Made by a program: the position numbers and the translations under genes. A stretch of 64,000 nucleotides of DNA from NCBI RefSeq assembly GCF_013375155.1, contig NZ_JABXOF010000008.1:1-64000 (forward strand), given 5' to 3'. This document shows, one piece after another, positions 1 through 9,524 of the stretch. The notes beneath the pieces are model-generated. The model made no database searches. It was given only the letters and a program-made list of their open reading frames with translations, and had not been told where the DNA came from. The DNA is from Serratia ureilytica (GTDB lineage Bacteria; Pseudomonadota; Gammaproteobacteria; Enterobacterales; Enterobacteriaceae). Every line of letters starts with the position of its first letter. The stretch's first letter is position 1.

Positions 1-18
1 GTCGGCGCAGTATGTTGA

Positions 19-93
19 TGGGGTATCGCCAAGCGGTAAGGCACCGGTTTTTGATACCGGCATTCCCTGGTTCGAATCCAGGTACCCCAGCCA
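19..93 (+). tRNA. tRNA-Gln (anticodon TTG)
   Basis: A 75-nt cloverleaf with encoded CCA. The acceptor stem TGGGGTA pairs with TACCCCA. The anticodon loop TTTTTGA carries TTG, and the T arm contains GGTTCGAATCC. It is identical to the copy at 138-212 and is the first gene of a plus-strand tRNA cluster. The cluster resembles the E. coli metT-leuW-glnU-glnW-metU-glnV-glnX operon that lies beside ubiF; its 5' part lies before the window. Confidence 0.97.
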
Positions 94-137
94 TATTCTT
101 TCGGGAATGGGGTTTCAACATAAGATTTGTTTGCAGG

Positions 138-212
138 TGGGGTATCGCCAAGCGGTAAGGCACCGGTTTTTGATACCGGCATTCCCTGGTTCGAATCCAG
201 GTACCCCAGCCA
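138..212 (+). tRNA. tRNA-Gln (anticodon TTG), second copy
   Basis: Same 75-nt sequence as the tRNA at 19-93, including the encoded CCA and the TTG anticodon. The two are separated by 44 nt without a terminator, so they are probably processed from one precursor. Confidence 0.97.
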
Positions 213-253
213 TAACAAACTGCTTGCAAATCAAAGAAGTAAAAAGTAACATC

Positions 254-330
254 GGCTACGTAGCTCAGCTGGTTAGAGCACATCACTCATAATGATGGGG
301 TCACAGGTTCAAATCCCGTCGTAGCCACCA
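254..330 (+). tRNA. tRNA-Met (elongator, anticodon CAT)
   Basis: A 77-nt cloverleaf with encoded CCA. Acceptor stem GGCTACG pairs with CGTAGCC, and the anticodon loop is CTCATAA. The sequence closely matches E. coli elongator tRNA-Met (metT/metU), which separates it from initiator tRNA and from CAT-anticodon tRNA-Ile. Confidence 0.95.
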
Positions 331-334
331 TAAT

Positions 335-409
335 TGGGGTGTCGCCAAGCGGTAAGGCTCTGGTTTCTGATACCAGCATACCCAGGTTCGAATCCTGGCA
401 CCCCAGCCA
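335..409 (+). tRNA. tRNA-Gln (anticodon CTG)
   Basis: A 75-nt cloverleaf. Acceptor TGGGGTG pairs with CACCCCA, and the anticodon loop TTCTGAT gives CTG. It starts only 4 nt after the Met tRNA and is the last tRNA before the terminator at 419-442, as with glnV/glnX in E. coli. Confidence 0.96.
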
Positions 410-418
410 TATTTAGAA

Positions 419-442
419 AAGCCCGCTTCGGCGGGCTTTTTG
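419..442 (+). terminator. Rho-independent terminator of the tRNA operon
   Basis: The hairpin AAGCCCGC-TTCG-GCGGGCTT has a stable TTCG tetraloop and is followed by a T run. It closes the tRNA cluster ahead of the convergent ubiF gene. Confidence 0.9.
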
Positions 443-497
443 CTGTCTGCCGTTCAGCCAACCTTAAATAGGCCCAGCCACCGCTGAGCCCTGTCGG

Positions 498-1679
498 TTA
501 CAATCCCAAGGCGTACTTCAACGCATGCTCTTTCAGCTTGCCCGCCCGCTGCGCGGCCATCAGCGCCAGATTGCGCGCCACGGTCAGCGGCGCCAGGTTA
601 TTGCTGAAGGCGGTATAGAACAGATCCATGCCGCTCTGCATCAACAGATTGTCGGTACGGCGGCGGCGTTGATAGCGCAGCAGCACCGCCTCGCCGCACC
701 AGTCTTCTCCCTGCTCCCGCGCCTCGCTCAGCACGTTCAGCAAGGCATCCACATCGCGATACCCCAGATTGACGCCCTGCCCGGCCAGCGGATTGATGGT
801 ATGCGCCGCATCGCCCAGCAGCGCCAGGCCCGGCAGCACGTAGCGCTGCGCATGACGGCGCGTCAACGGGAACGATCCGGCGGCATGCACCTTGACCGGG
901 CCCAGTCGCGCCGGAAAAGCAGCGGCGATCTCGCGCTCCAGCTGCGCCGGCGGCATCGCCTGCAGTTGGCGAATGCGCTGCGGGCTGTCATACCACACCA
1001 GCGACGCCCAGCTGTCGTACAGCGGCAGGAAAGCGCGCGGCCCTGACGGGAAGAAGCGCTGCCAGGTCACATCCTGCTGCGGCGCGCCGGTATCGACGGT
1101 GATCAACATGCACGCCTGACGATACTGCCAGCCGTTGGTGCCGATCGCCGCCAGCTTGCGCACCTGAGAGTTGGCGCCGTCGGCGCCGACAACCAGCCGC
1201 GCCTGCAGCGTTTCACCGCTGTCCAGCGTCAGTTGCCAGGCCTTGTCCGCCCGCTGCAGCGATTGCAGCCTGGCGGGGCACAGCAGCGTCAAATTGGCGC
1301 ACTGTGCGAACTGCTGCCACAGCGCCAGCTGCAAAATGCGGTTTTCCACCATAAAGCCCAACTCCGGCAGCCCCAGCGATAGCGCATCGAACGCCACGCG
1401 CGACGACGCCCATTCCCAGGTCTCCAGCCGGCGATACGGCGCCGTGCGCATCGCCGTCACGGCGGGCCAGGCGCCGAGCTGTTTCAGCAGCCCCACCGAG
1501 GTGCAGCCGATAGCGGAAATGCGCAGGTCCGGCGGGCTTTGCGCCTCGAACGCCTGCGGCGCCTGATGTTCCAGCAACGCCACCGACCAGCCCGCCTGCG
1601 CCAGGCCCAGAGCCGCCGCCGCGCCGACCATGCCGCCGCCCACCACCACCGCGTCGTACCGATTTTGAGATGTCTTCAT
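498..1679 (-). CDS. ubiF: 3-demethoxyubiquinol 3-hydroxylase UbiF
   Basis: FAD-dependent monooxygenase that hydroxylates the ring of demethoxyubiquinol late in ubiquinone synthesis, in the membrane-associated Ubi complex. The protein has an N-terminal Rossmann motif GGGMVGAAAALGLAQAG, a DG motif in GADGANSQVR, and the FAD/ribityl motif LLGDAAHTINPLAGQGVNLG, all typical of the UbiH/UbiF/VisC family. It ends in KYALGL, as E. coli UbiF does. I chose the ATG at 1679 (393 residues) because it matches the family N-terminus. An in-frame upstream start at 1796 would add about 39 residues without similarity. The gene is divergent from miaB and convergent with the tRNA cluster, as in E. coli. Confidence 0.95.
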   Translation of the reverse strand: MKTSQNRYDAVVVGGGMVGAAAALGLAQAGWSVALLEHQAPQAFEAQSPPDLRISAIGCTSVGLLKQLGAWPAVTAMRTAPYRRLETWEWASSRVAFDALSLGLPELGFMVENRILQLALWQQFAQCANLTLLCPARLQSLQRADKAWQLTLDSGETLQARLVVGADGANSQVRKLAAIGTNGWQYRQACMLITVDTGAPQQDVTWQRFFPSGPRAFLPLYDSWASLVWYDSPQRIRQLQAMPPAQLEREIAAAFPARLGPVKVHAAGSFPLTRRHAQRYVLPGLALLGDAAHTINPLAGQGVNLGYRDVDALLNVLSEAREQGEDWCGEAVLLRYQRRRRTDNLLMQSGMDLFYTAFSNNLAPLTVARNLALMAAQRAGKLKEHALKYALGL

Positions 1680-1876
1680 ATTGGCTATGTTTTCTATGTG
1701 AATGCTCGCCATCCCACCCGACATGGCGTTTTGCGCAGTGTACCGGATTTTCGCTTCGGCTTCAGGTTGCATGCCATTTTCCCCCGCGCTGGTCACAACG
1801 GCGGCAAATGATTACAATACACGCCCTGCATGTCGCGTAACGCAACTTTCGCTCCGCACTGAGTAATGGCAAGTCA

Positions 1877-3301
1877 ATGACGAAAAAACTACATATCAAA
1901 ACCTGGGGCTGCCAGATGAATGAGTACGATTCATCGAAAATGGCCGACCTGTTGAACAGCACGCACGGCTTCGAGTGGACCGACAACGCCGAGGAAGCGG
2001 ACGTGCTGTTGCTGAACACCTGCTCGATCCGTGAAAAAGCGCAGGAAAAAGTTTTCGCCATGCTGGGGCGCTGGCGCTTGCTGAAAGAGAAGAACCCGTC
2101 TGTCATCATCGGCGTCGGCGGTTGCGTGGCCTCGCAAGAAGGCGAACTGATCCGCAGCCGCGCGCCTTGCGTCGACGTGGTATTCGGCCCGCAGACCCTG
2201 CACCGCCTGCCGGAAATGATCAACCACGTTCAGGGCACCCGCAGCCCGGTGGTCGATATCAGTTTCCCTGAGATCGAAAAGTTCGACCGCCTGCCGGAGC
2301 CGCGCGCCGAAGGCCCGACCGCGTTCGTGTCGATCATGGAAGGCTGCAACAAATACTGCACTTTCTGCGTGGTGCCATACACCCGCGGCGAGGAAGTGAG
2401 CCGCCCGAGCGACGACGTGCTGTTCGAAATCGCCCAACTGGCGGCGCAGGGCGTGCGCGAAGTCAACCTGCTCGGCCAAAACGTCAACGCGTACCGCGGC
2501 GCCACGCATGACGGCGATATCTGCTCGTTCGCCGAACTGCTGCGCCTGGTGGCCGCCATCGACGGCATCGATCGCATTCGCTTCACCACCAGCCACCCTA
2601 TCGAGTTCACCGACGACATCATCGCGGTGTACGAAGACACGCCGGAGCTGGTCAGCTTCCTGCACCTGCCGGTGCAGAGCGGTTCGGATCGCATCCTGAC
2701 CATGATGAAACGCGCCCATACCGCGCTGGAGTATAAGGCGATTATCCGCAAGCTGCGCCAGGCGCGCCCGAACATCCAGCTCAGCTCCGACTTCATCGTC
2801 GGTTTCCCGGGCGAGAGCCAGGCCGACTTCGAACAAACCATGAACCTGATCGCCGACATCAACTTCGACGTCAGCTTCAGCTTCATCTATTCGTCGCGCC
2901 CCGGTACGCCGGCGGCGGACATGGTTGACGACGTCAGCGAAGAAGAGAAAAAACAGCGGCTGTATATTCTGCAGGATCGTATCAACCAGCAGGCGCTGCA
3001 GTTCAGCCGCCGCATGCTCGGCACCGTCCAGCGCATTCTGGTGGAAGGCACCTCGCGCAGAAGCGTGATGGAGCTGGCCGGGCGCACGGAGTGCAACCGT
3101 GTGGTAAACTTCGAAGGCACACCCGACATGATCGGCCAGTTTGTCGACGTGGAAATTACCGAGGTGCTGACCAACACCCTGCGTGGCGCAGTGGTGCGCA
3201 CCGAACAGCAGATGGATCTGCGCGTACATGAATCCCCGCAGTCGGTGATCGCCCGTACCCGCAAAGAAAACGCGCTGGGCGTCGGCATTTACCAGCCCTG
3301 A
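1877..3301 (+). CDS. miaB: tRNA-2-methylthio-N6-dimethylallyladenosine synthase MiaB
   Basis: Radical-SAM methylthiotransferase that converts i6A37 to ms2i6A37 in tRNAs reading U-initial codons. The 474-residue protein starts with the UPF0004 domain ([11 protein letters not shown], then NTCSIREKA and [11 protein letters not shown], supplying the three auxiliary-cluster cysteines). It continues with the radical-SAM triad in CNKYCTFC near residues 157-164 and a C-terminal TRAM domain. Its length equals the E. coli enzyme. It is divergent from ubiF across a 197-bp intergenic region. Unlike E. coli, a PhnA-type gene lies between miaB and phoL. Confidence 0.97.
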   Translation: MTKKLHIKTWGCQMNEYDSSKMADLLNSTHGFEWTDNAEEADVLLLNTCSIREKAQEKVFAMLGRWRLLKEKNPSVIIGVGGCVASQEGELIRSRAPCVDVVFGPQTLHRLPEMINHVQGTRSPVVDISFPEIEKFDRLPEPRAEGPTAFVSIMEGCNKYCTFCVVPYTRGEEVSRPSDDVLFEIAQLAAQGVREVNLLGQNVNAYRGATHDGDICSFAELLRLVAAIDGIDRIRFTTSHPIEFTDDIIAVYEDTPELVSFLHLPVQSGSDRILTMMKRAHTALEYKAIIRKLRQARPNIQLSSDFIVGFPGESQADFEQTMNLIADINFDVSFSFIYSSRPGTPAADMVDDVSEEEKKQRLYILQDRINQQALQFSRRMLGTVQRILVEGTSRRSVMELAGRTECNRVVNFEGTPDMIGQFVDVEITEVLTNTLRGAVVRTEQQMDLRVHESPQSVIARTRKENALGVGIYQP

Positions 3302-3420
3302 CGCCGCGGCGGCCCGCCTTATCGCCGCCCGTTCGCGCTACTCCTTACCGTTTCTCCGCCGGGCGTCCGCGCCCGGTGATGTTCTTTTTTTATTTTTTAT
3401 TGTTGAAGAGGCGACATAAC

Positions 3421-3756
3421 ATGCAACTCCCACACTGCCCGAAGTGCAACTCCGAATACACCTACCAGGACAATGCCCTGTTCATCTGCCCTGAGTGCGC
3501 CCACGAGTGGAGCGACAGCGCCCCGGCGGAAGATCAGGACGCGCTGATCGTCAAAGACGCCAACGGCAACCTGCTGGCGGACGGCGACGCGGTCACCGTG
3601 ATCAAGGACCTGAAGGTTAAAGGCAGCTCCTCGATGCTGAAGATCGGCACCAAGGTGAAAAACATTCGTCTGGTGGAAGGCGACCACAACATCGACTGCA
3701 AAATCGACGGCTTCGGCCCGATGAAACTGAAATCCGAGTTCGTGAAAAAGAACTGA
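3421..3756 (+). CDS. yjdM: PhnA/YjdM family zinc-ribbon protein
   Basis: A 111-residue protein with an N-terminal zinc ribbon (CPKCNSEY, then CPECAHEW) and a C-terminal PhnA domain ([23 protein letters not shown]). It matches the PhnA/YjdM family, whose biochemical role is not settled; in E. coli it was named from linkage to the phn genes, not from function. The start at 3421 is preceded by GAAGAGG. An upstream in-frame ATG at 3376 would add a Phe-rich stretch unlike the family. It is followed by its own terminator, so it is probably monocistronic. Its place between miaB and phoL differs from E. coli. Confidence 0.9.
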   Translation: MQLPHCPKCNSEYTYQDNALFICPECAHEWSDSAPAEDQDALIVKDANGNLLADGDAVTVIKDLKVKGSSSMLKIGTKVKNIRLVEGDHNIDCKIDGFGPMKLKSEFVKKN

Positions 3757-3782
3757 TTCTCGGCGGCCTTGTCCTGTGATGA

Positions 3783-3814
3783 CGCGGCGGGCTTTGCGCC
3801 CCGCCGCGTTTTTT
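3783..3814 (+). terminator. Rho-independent terminator after the PhnA-type gene
   Basis: The inverted repeat CGCGGCGGG...CCCGCCGCG is followed by six T residues. It separates yjdM from the phoL operon. Confidence 0.9.
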
Positions 3815-3990
3815 CCTTATCTTCCCTTGAATTCCGCCGACGGCGCACAGATAGATCAGCGGTAAACTTGCGCCGTTGCGGCGCACCATGAATAATTCAA
3901 GAAAGAGAGTATTCAGGCTCGCCCTGAACGCGCGCGTCCCGGACGCGCTATGTGACATCAACCAGGCCCGATGTGACCTAGAGGAATAGT

Positions 3991-5046
3991 TTGAACGTCG
4001 CAACACAAGAAATTATGTTGGAGCCCGCAGACAACAAGCGTTTGCTCAGCCTGTGCGGCCCGTTTGATGACAACATCAAGCAACTCGAGCGCCGATTGGG
4101 CATCGAAATCAATCGTCGCGACAACCGCTTCAAGCTGGTCGGCAAAAACCTGTGCGTGGTCGCCGCCGCCGATATCCTGCGCCATCTGTACGTGGATACC
4201 GCGCCGATTCGCGGTGTGATCCCGGATATCGATCCGGAGCAAATCCATCTGGCTATCAAAGAGAGCCGGGTGCTGGAACAGGTGGCGGACAGCGTGCCGG
4301 ATTACGGCAAGGCGGTCACCATCAAAACCAAGCGCGGCATGGTGAAACCGCGCACGCCTAACCAGGCGCAGTACATCGCCAACATTCTCGATCACGACAT
4401 CACCTTCGGCATCGGCCCGGCCGGTACCGGCAAAACCTACCTGGCGGTCGCCGCCGCGGTGGATGCGCTGGAACGCCAGGAAATTCGCCGCATTCTGCTG
4501 ACCCGTCCCGCGGTCGAAGCCGGCGAAAAGCTGGGCTTCCTGCCGGGCGATCTGAGCCAGAAGGTTGATCCTTATCTGCGCCCGCTGTACGACGCCCTGT
4601 TCGAAATGCTGGGCTTCGAGCGCGTGGAGAAGCTCATTGAGCGCAACGTGATCGAAGTCGCGCCGCTGGCCTATATGCGCGGCCGTACGCTGAACGATGC
4701 CTTTATCATTCTGGATGAGAGCCAGAACACCACCATCGAGCAGATGAAGATGTTCCTGACGCGCATCGGCTTCAACTCTAAGGCGGTCATCACCGGCGAC
4801 GTCACCCAGATCGACCTGCCGCGCAACCAGAAATCCGGCCTGCGCCACGCGGTGGAAGTGCTGTCGGACGTGGAAGAACTGAGCTTCAACTTCTTCCACA
4901 GCGAAGACGTGGTGCGCCACCCGGTGGTGGCCCGCGTGGTCATCGCTTATGAGGCCTGGGAAGCGGCCGAACAGAAACGCAAAGACGCAATTGCCGAACA
5001 ACGTAAGCGCGAGGCGCTCGCCGCCTCCGAGCAGGAGACACCATGA
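3991..5046 (+). CDS. phoL: PhoH-like ATPase PhoL (YbeZ)
   Basis: Cytoplasmic P-loop ATPase of the PhoH family that works with YbeY in ribosome and RNA quality control. The 351-residue protein has Walker [12 protein letters not shown] near residue 145 and Walker [12 protein letters not shown], followed by [11 protein letters not shown]. It is nearly collinear with E. coli YbeZ from the N-terminus. I use the TTG start at 3991 because GAGG lies 6 nt upstream and the resulting N-terminus matches the family; the next ATG is at 4015. The stop codon overlaps the ybeY start by 4 bp, so translation is coupled. A CCCTTGAA motif at 3824-3831 could be a heat-shock -35, but no convincing -10 follows. Confidence 0.95.
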   Translation: MNVATQEIMLEPADNKRLLSLCGPFDDNIKQLERRLGIEINRRDNRFKLVGKNLCVVAAADILRHLYVDTAPIRGVIPDIDPEQIHLAIKESRVLEQVADSVPDYGKAVTIKTKRGMVKPRTPNQAQYIANILDHDITFGIGPAGTGKTYLAVAAAVDALERQEIRRILLTRPAVEAGEKLGFLPGDLSQKVDPYLRPLYDALFEMLGFERVEKLIERNVIEVAPLAYMRGRTLNDAFIILDESQNTTIEQMKMFLTRIGFNSKAVITGDVTQIDLPRNQKSGLRHAVEVLSDVEELSFNFFHSEDVVRHPVVARVVIAYEAWEAAEQKRKDAIAEQRKREALAASEQETP

Positions 5047-5516
5047 GTCAGGTGATTTTGGATCTGCAGATTGCCTGTGAAAGCAGCGATGGCCTGCCGG
5101 ATGAAGCCACGTTCCAGCGCTGGCTGGAAGGCGTGCTGCCGCAATTTCAGGAAGAGGCCGAGGTCACCGTGCGTCTGGTGGACGAAGCGGAAAGCCACGA
5201 GCTGAACCTGACCTATCGCGGCAAAGACAAGCCGACCAACGTGCTCTCTTTCCCGTTCGAGGCCCCGCCGGGCATCGAGCTGCCGCTGCTCGGCGATCTG
5301 ATCATCTGCCGCCAGGTGGTTGAACAGGAAGCGATTGAGCAAGGCAAGGCGCTGGAGGCCCACTGGGCGCATATGGTTGTCCACGGCAGCCTTCATCTGC
5401 TAGGGTATGACCACATCGAAGACGATGAAGCCGAAGAAATGGAGTCTTTGGAAACCGAAATCATGCACGGACTGGGCTACCCTGATCCGTACCTGGCGGA
5501 AAAAGACCCCGTCTGA
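5043..5516 (+). CDS. ybeY: Endoribonuclease YbeY
   Basis: Zinc-dependent single-strand endoribonuclease involved in 16S rRNA 3' maturation and late 70S quality control. The 157-residue protein carries the UPF0054 metal-binding signature [11 protein letters not shown], with three histidines as zinc ligands, near residue 114. It is the second gene of the phoL-ybeY-corC-lnt operon and overlaps phoL by ATGA. Length and sequence agree with E. coli YbeY. Confidence 0.96.
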   Translation: MSQVILDLQIACESSDGLPDEATFQRWLEGVLPQFQEEAEVTVRLVDEAESHELNLTYRGKDKPTNVLSFPFEAPPGIELPLLGDLIICRQVVEQEAIEQGKALEAHWAHMVVHGSLHLLGYDHIEDDEAEEMESLETEIMHGLGYPDPYLAEKDPV

Positions 5517-5600
5517 CGTCAGCCGTTTACCTTACAGCCCCTAACGGGGCTGTCGCTGACGCCCCTTAACTCTGACATGAGTGACAGTAACGAAAACGCC

Positions 5601-6479
5601 ATGAGCGACGACCATTCACAAAGCAATGACAGCCCCAGTCCCAAGAAGGGGTTCTTTACTCTTATCCTTAACCAGCTGTTCCACGGCGAGCCCAAAAACC
5701 GTGGCGATCTGGTCGAGCTGATCCGTGATTCCGAACAAAACGACCTGATCGATCCCGATACCCGCGACATGCTGGAAGGCGTGATGGATATCGCCGAACA
5801 GCGCGTGCGCGACATCATGATCCCCCGCTCCCAGATGGTGACGCTCAAGCGCAACCAGACGCTGGAAGAGTGCCTGGACGTGATTATCGACTCCGCCCAC
5901 TCGCGCTTCCCGGTGATCAGCGAAGACAAAGATCACATCGAAGGCATCCTGATGGCCAAGGATCTGCTGCCGTTCATGCGCGCAGACTCCGAGCCTTTCA
6001 GCATCGACAAAGTGCTGCGCACCGCGGTGGTGGTGCCGGAAAGCAAGCGCGTCGACCGGATGTTGAAAGAGTTCCGCTCCCAGCGCTACCACATGGCGAT
6101 TGTCATTGACGAATTCGGCGGCGTGTCCGGCCTGGTCACCATCGAAGACATTCTGGAACTGATCGTCGGCGAGATCGAAGACGAATACGACGACGAAGAC
6201 GATCTGGATATCCGCCAGCTCAGCCGCCACATGTACACCGTACGCGCGCTGGCACCGATCGAAGACTTCAACGAAGCCTTCGGCACCCATTTCAGCGACG
6301 ACGAGGTCGATACCATCGGCGGTTTGGTGATGCAAGCCTTCGGCCATCTGCCTGCGCGCGGGGAAACCATTGAAATCGAAGGTTACCTATTTAAAGTTGC
6401 CATGGCAGACAGTCGACGTATCATCCAGGTTCATGTAAAAATTCCGGACGACTCTCCACCACCGAAACTGGAAGATTAA
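5601..6479 (+). CDS. corC: CBS-domain protein CorC (YbeX)
   Basis: A cytoplasmic protein with two CBS domains (around residues 65-190) and a C-terminal CorC/HlyC transporter-associated domain. It has been linked to Co2+/Mg2+ efflux and, more recently, to ribosome metabolism, consistent with its neighbours. The start at 5601 gives 292 residues, as in E. coli. An in-frame ATG at 5577 would add eight residues (MSDSNENA) that look like a duplication of the true N-terminus MSDDHSQS. Neither start has a strong Shine-Dalgarno sequence. A 60-84 nt gap separates it from ybeY, and lnt follows 7 nt later. Confidence 0.93.
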   Translation: MSDDHSQSNDSPSPKKGFFTLILNQLFHGEPKNRGDLVELIRDSEQNDLIDPDTRDMLEGVMDIAEQRVRDIMIPRSQMVTLKRNQTLEECLDVIIDSAHSRFPVISEDKDHIEGILMAKDLLPFMRADSEPFSIDKVLRTAVVVPESKRVDRMLKEFRSQRYHMAIVIDEFGGVSGLVTIEDILELIVGEIEDEYDDEDDLDIRQLSRHMYTVRALAPIEDFNEAFGTHFSDDEVDTIGGLVMQAFGHLPARGETIEIEGYLFKVAMADSRRIIQVHVKIPDDSPPPKLED

Positions 6480-6486
6480 ATCCAAC

Positions 6487-8016
6487 ATGGCTAAAGCCTC
6501 ATTACTTGAACGCCAGTGGGTTCGCGCCCTGCTGGCGCTGTTGTCAGGTGCCAGCGGGACGCTGGCGTTCTCGCCCTACGATTTCTGGCCCGCGGCCATC
6601 GTCTCCCTGTTCGGCCTGCTGGCCGTTACCCTCAATCGCACCACCAAACAGTCCGCCCTGCTCGGCTTTGTCTGGGGCTTCGGGTTGTTCGGCAGCGGGA
6701 TCAACTGGGTGTATGTCAGCATCGCCGATTTCGGCGGCATGCCCTTCGCCGTCAACGTCTTCCTGGTGGCGCTGCTCGCCGCTTACCTGTCGCTGTATAC
6801 CGGGCTGTTCGCCGGGCTGCTGACCCGCCTGTGGCCGGCGACCCGCTGGTGGCGGCTGGCCATCGCCGCGCCGGCGCTGTGGCAGGTCACGGAATTCCTG
6901 CGCGGCTGGGTGCTGACCGGCTTCCCATGGCTGCAGTTCGGCTATAGCCAGATCAACGGCCCGCTGAAAGGCATCGCGCCGCTGCTGGGCGTCGACGCCA
7001 TCACCTTTGTGCTGATGGCCATCGCCGGCCTGCTGGTGTACGCCGTCAATCAGCGCCGCCTCTCGGCGGCGGTGATCGCCGCCGCGCTGCTGTTGTTGCC
7101 ATGGCCGCTGCGCCAGCTGCAGTGGTTTACTCCGCAGACGGATAAAGCGGTGAATGTCGCCATGGTGCAAGGCAACATCGCTCAATCGATGAAATGGGAT
7201 CCGAAAGCGCTGGTCAGCACGCTGCAAACCTATCTGGACGAAACCCGTCCCTACATGGGCAAGGCGCCGATCGTCATCTGGCCGGAATCCGCCATCCCGG
7301 ATTATGAAGCCAATCAGAACGGCTTCCTGACGATGATGGACGACCTGATGCGGGCGAAGAACAGCAGCCTCATCACCGGCATCGTCGACGTGCGCGCCAC
7401 GCCGCAGGGCCAGCAAATCTACAACAGCGCCATCGTGCTCGGTGAACCGACGCCGTACAGGTACCCGGCCAACGATCGCTACAACAAGCACCACCTGGTG
7501 CCGTTCGGCGAGTTCGTGCCGCTGGAGACGCTGCTGCGGCCGCTGGCGCCGTTCTTCGACCTGCCGATGTCCTCCTTCAGCCGCGGCGACTACGTACAAC
7601 CGCAGCTCAGCGTACGCGGCTACAACCTGACGGCGGCCATTTGCTACGAAATCGTGTTGGGCCAGCAGGTGCGCGATAACTTCCGCCCGGACACCAACTT
7701 CCTGCTGACCATCTCCAACGACGCCTGGTTCGGCCACTCCATCGGCCCATGGCAGCACTTCCTGATGGCGCGCATGCGGGCGCTGGAACTGGGCCGGCCG
7801 CTGCTGCGCAGCACCAACAACGGCGTCACCGCCGCAGTGGACGCGAACGGCGACGTGATCGCCGAGATCCCGCAGTTCACTCGTCAGGTGCTTGAAGTGA
7901 AGGTCACACCGACCACCGGCGTCACGCCTTACGCGCGTTTCGGCGCCACGCCGCTGTGGGTGATCACCCTGTTGCTGGGCGGTTGGGCGCTGATGTTGGG
8001 CCTGCGCCGCAAATAG
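6487..8016 (+). CDS. lnt: Apolipoprotein N-acyltransferase
   Basis: Inner-membrane enzyme that adds the third acyl chain to the N-terminal cysteine of lipoproteins before Lol sorting. The 509-residue protein starts with a block of hydrophobic helices (residues about 10-210) and continues with a periplasmic carbon-nitrogen hydrolase domain. The catalytic triad is visible: Glu in IWPESAIP, Lys in [14 protein letters not shown], and Cys in AAICYEIV. A final membrane helix ends the protein. It is the last gene of the phoL operon, followed by a GC-rich hairpin. Confidence 0.97.
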   Translation: MAKASLLERQWVRALLALLSGASGTLAFSPYDFWPAAIVSLFGLLAVTLNRTTKQSALLGFVWGFGLFGSGINWVYVSIADFGGMPFAVNVFLVALLAAYLSLYTGLFAGLLTRLWPATRWWRLAIAAPALWQVTEFLRGWVLTGFPWLQFGYSQINGPLKGIAPLLGVDAITFVLMAIAGLLVYAVNQRRLSAAVIAAALLLLPWPLRQLQWFTPQTDKAVNVAMVQGNIAQSMKWDPKALVSTLQTYLDETRPYMGKAPIVIWPESAIPDYEANQNGFLTMMDDLMRAKNSSLITGIVDVRATPQGQQIYNSAIVLGEPTPYRYPANDRYNKHHLVPFGEFVPLETLLRPLAPFFDLPMSSFSRGDYVQPQLSVRGYNLTAAICYEIVLGQQVRDNFRPDTNFLLTISNDAWFGHSIGPWQHFLMARMRALELGRPLLRSTNNGVTAAVDANGDVIAEIPQFTRQVLEVKVTPTTGVTPYARFGATPLWVITLLLGGWALMLGLRRK

Positions 8017-8025
8017 TCCTCTTCG

Positions 8026-8055
8026 CCGGGGCGCGCCCGCCGCGCCCCGCGTTTG
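8026..8055 (+). terminator. Hairpin after lnt
   Basis: The perfect inverted repeat GGGGCGCG-CCCGC-CGCGCCCC lies 11 nt past the lnt stop. The T run is weak (CGTTTG), so termination may be partial. Confidence 0.6.
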
Positions 8056-8105
8056 CGTAAACGTTCCCCCACCTCGGTCAGAAAACGTCGTTAAATCAAC
8101 GCGAC

Positions 8106-8121
8106 TGGCACACTCCTTGCT
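8106..8121 (+). promoter_or_regulatory. Sigma-54 (RpoN) type promoter of gltIJKL
   Basis: TGGCAC-ACTCC-TTGCT matches the -24/-12 consensus TGGCACGNNNNTTGCW with exact GG-to-GC spacing. The gltI (ybeJ) operon is known to be nitrogen-regulated through NtrC and sigma-54 in E. coli, so conservation here is expected. The site lies about 290 bp upstream of the gltI start, leaving a long leader. Confidence 0.75.
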
Positions 8122-8177
8122 TTATCTAAGGTGACATCGCACGTCGGCTAACTTTTGCTGACGTTTTGTCGCACCCG

Positions 8178-8245
8178 TGCACATTTTGGAGGCACCGAAC
8201 GCACCATGCAGGTGCGTCGGGGTTTGATTGCATTGATTTGGTGCG
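8178..8245 (+). promoter_or_regulatory. Cluster of three NtrC-like dyads
   Basis: Three 17-bp elements resemble the NtrC site TGCACN7GTGCA. They are TGCACATTTTGGAGGCA at 8178, CGCACCATGCAGGTGCG at 8200 (a perfect dyad), and TGCATTGATTTGGTGCG at 8229. The first two are 22 bp apart, about two helical turns. They lie downstream of the sigma-54 promoter, which is unusual but possible for an enhancer. Binding is inferred. Confidence 0.45.
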
Positions 8246-8262
8246 CGCGGCGTCTCAAAAAA

Positions 8263-8280
8263 TGAAACATTTTAGTTTCA
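8263..8280. promoter_or_regulatory. Perfect palindrome upstream of gltI
   Basis: TGAAAC-ATTTTA-GTTTCA is an uninterrupted 6-6-6 inverted repeat in the gltI leader, about 130 bp before the start codon. It has the form of a dimeric operator, but I cannot assign a regulator. Confidence 0.4.
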
Positions 8281-8411
8281 AGATATTCACAATCGGTTAT
8301 TTTTTAACGGCTATCCGTTCTAAGACTATCTTTATAACCTGAGCAATAAATAGTCGATTTAAACCTGACGCTCTTTAGTCAGAGCCACCACAACAGCAAA
8401 GGAGTTGGACC

Positions 8412-9308
8412 ATGCAAATGCGTAAATTGGCGTTATCGTTACTGCTGCTCGGTATGGCAGGTAGCGTGGCGCACGCGGAAGACCTGACCGGTACGCTGAA
8501 GAAAATCAAAGACAACGGCGTTATCGTTGTCGGCCACCGCGAATCGTCTGTGCCCTTTTCCTACTACGACAACCAGCAAAAAGTTGTGGGCTACTCTCAG
8601 GACTACTCCAACCAAATCGTTGAAGCCGTTAAGAAAAAGCTGAATGCACCGAATCTGCAGGTGAAAATGCTGCCGATTACCTCGCAGAACCGCATCCCGC
8701 TGCTGCAAAACGGCACCTATGACTTCGAATGCGGCTCTACCACCAATAACGTAGAGCGCCAGAAACAGGCCGCCTTCTCCGACACCATCTTTGTGGTCGG
8801 CACCCGCCTGCTGGTGAAGAAAGGCTCCGACATCAAAGACTTTAAAGACCTGGCCGGCAAACCGGTGGTGGTCACCTCCGGCACCACGTCCGAAGTGTTG
8901 CTGAACAAACTGAACGACAGCGACAAAATGAACATGCGCATCATCAGCGCCAAAGACCACGGCGACTCCTTCCGCACCCTGGAAAGCGGCCGCGCGGTGG
9001 CCTTCATGATGGATGACGCCCTGCTGGCGGGCGAGCGCGCCAAAGCCAAGAAGCCGGATCAATGGGAAATCATCGGCACGCCGCAGTCGAAAGAAGCCTA
9101 CGGTTGCATGCTGCGTAAAGACGATCCTGAGTTCAAGAAACTGGTCGATGACACTATCGCCCAGGCGCAAACCTCCGGTGAAGCGGCCAAGTGGTTTGAT
9201 AAATGGTTCAAGCAGCCTATCCCACCGAAAAACCTCAACATGAACTTCGAGCTGTCGGACGACATGAAGCAACTGTTCAAAGCGCCTAACGACAAAGCGT
9301 TGAACTGA
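8412..9308 (+). CDS. gltI: Glutamate/aspartate ABC transporter, periplasmic binding protein
   Basis: Periplasmic solute-binding protein that captures L-glutamate and L-aspartate for GltJKL. The 298-residue protein has a signal peptide of about 22 residues ending in VAHA-ED and a family-3 solute-binding fold (VVGHRESSVPFSYYD, QNRIPLLQNGTYDFECGSTTN). The start is supported by AAAGGAG 8 nt upstream. It is the first gene of gltIJKL. A hairpin at 9376-9406 in the 216-bp gap to gltJ probably lowers expression of the membrane genes relative to the binding protein. Confidence 0.95.
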   Translation: MQMRKLALSLLLLGMAGSVAHAEDLTGTLKKIKDNGVIVVGHRESSVPFSYYDNQQKVVGYSQDYSNQIVEAVKKKLNAPNLQVKMLPITSQNRIPLLQNGTYDFECGSTTNNVERQKQAAFSDTIFVVGTRLLVKKGSDIKDFKDLAGKPVVVTSGTTSEVLLNKLNDSDKMNMRIISAKDHGDSFRTLESGRAVAFMMDDALLAGERAKAKKPDQWEIIGTPQSKEAYGCMLRKDDPEFKKLVDDTIAQAQTSGEAAKWFDKWFKQPIPPKNLNMNFELSDDMKQLFKAPNDKALN

Positions 9309-9375
9309 CTCAATAGAATAAAGCCGGGGCGGCCGCCAAGCCAAACCGGCCCAGTTGATGACTGGGACAGACAGG

Positions 9376-9406
9376 AATGAGGGGGGCCGTTCCCCTCCCT
9401 CATTTT
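9376..9406 (+). terminator. Intercistronic hairpin gltI-gltJ (partial terminator or RNA stabiliser)
   Basis: AATGAGGG pairs with CCCTCATT and is followed by TTCCCC. Such hairpins after a binding-protein gene commonly protect the upstream mRNA and attenuate the permease genes. Confidence 0.55.
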
Positions 9407-9524
9407 CCCCAAGGCGCGTCACCGATCTCCGCACACAACAAGCCAGCCCGACTGGCCGCGCGGCGATCGGCGCCTATCAAGTCATCACTTTTCGGCGCCC
9501 TGCGCCCGTTTATCGGAGTTTGTT

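Noticed and set aside
1931-3229. Long open frame on the minus strand over miaB
   Set aside because: It is antisense to an unmistakable miaB, rich in His, Arg, Ala and Val as expected for a codon-position shadow in high-GC DNA, and has no recognisable domain.
3824-3850. Sigma-32 promoter of phoL
   Set aside because: CCCTTGAA is a good -35, but no CCCCAT-type -10 is found at 13-15 bp, so I did not list it as a feature.
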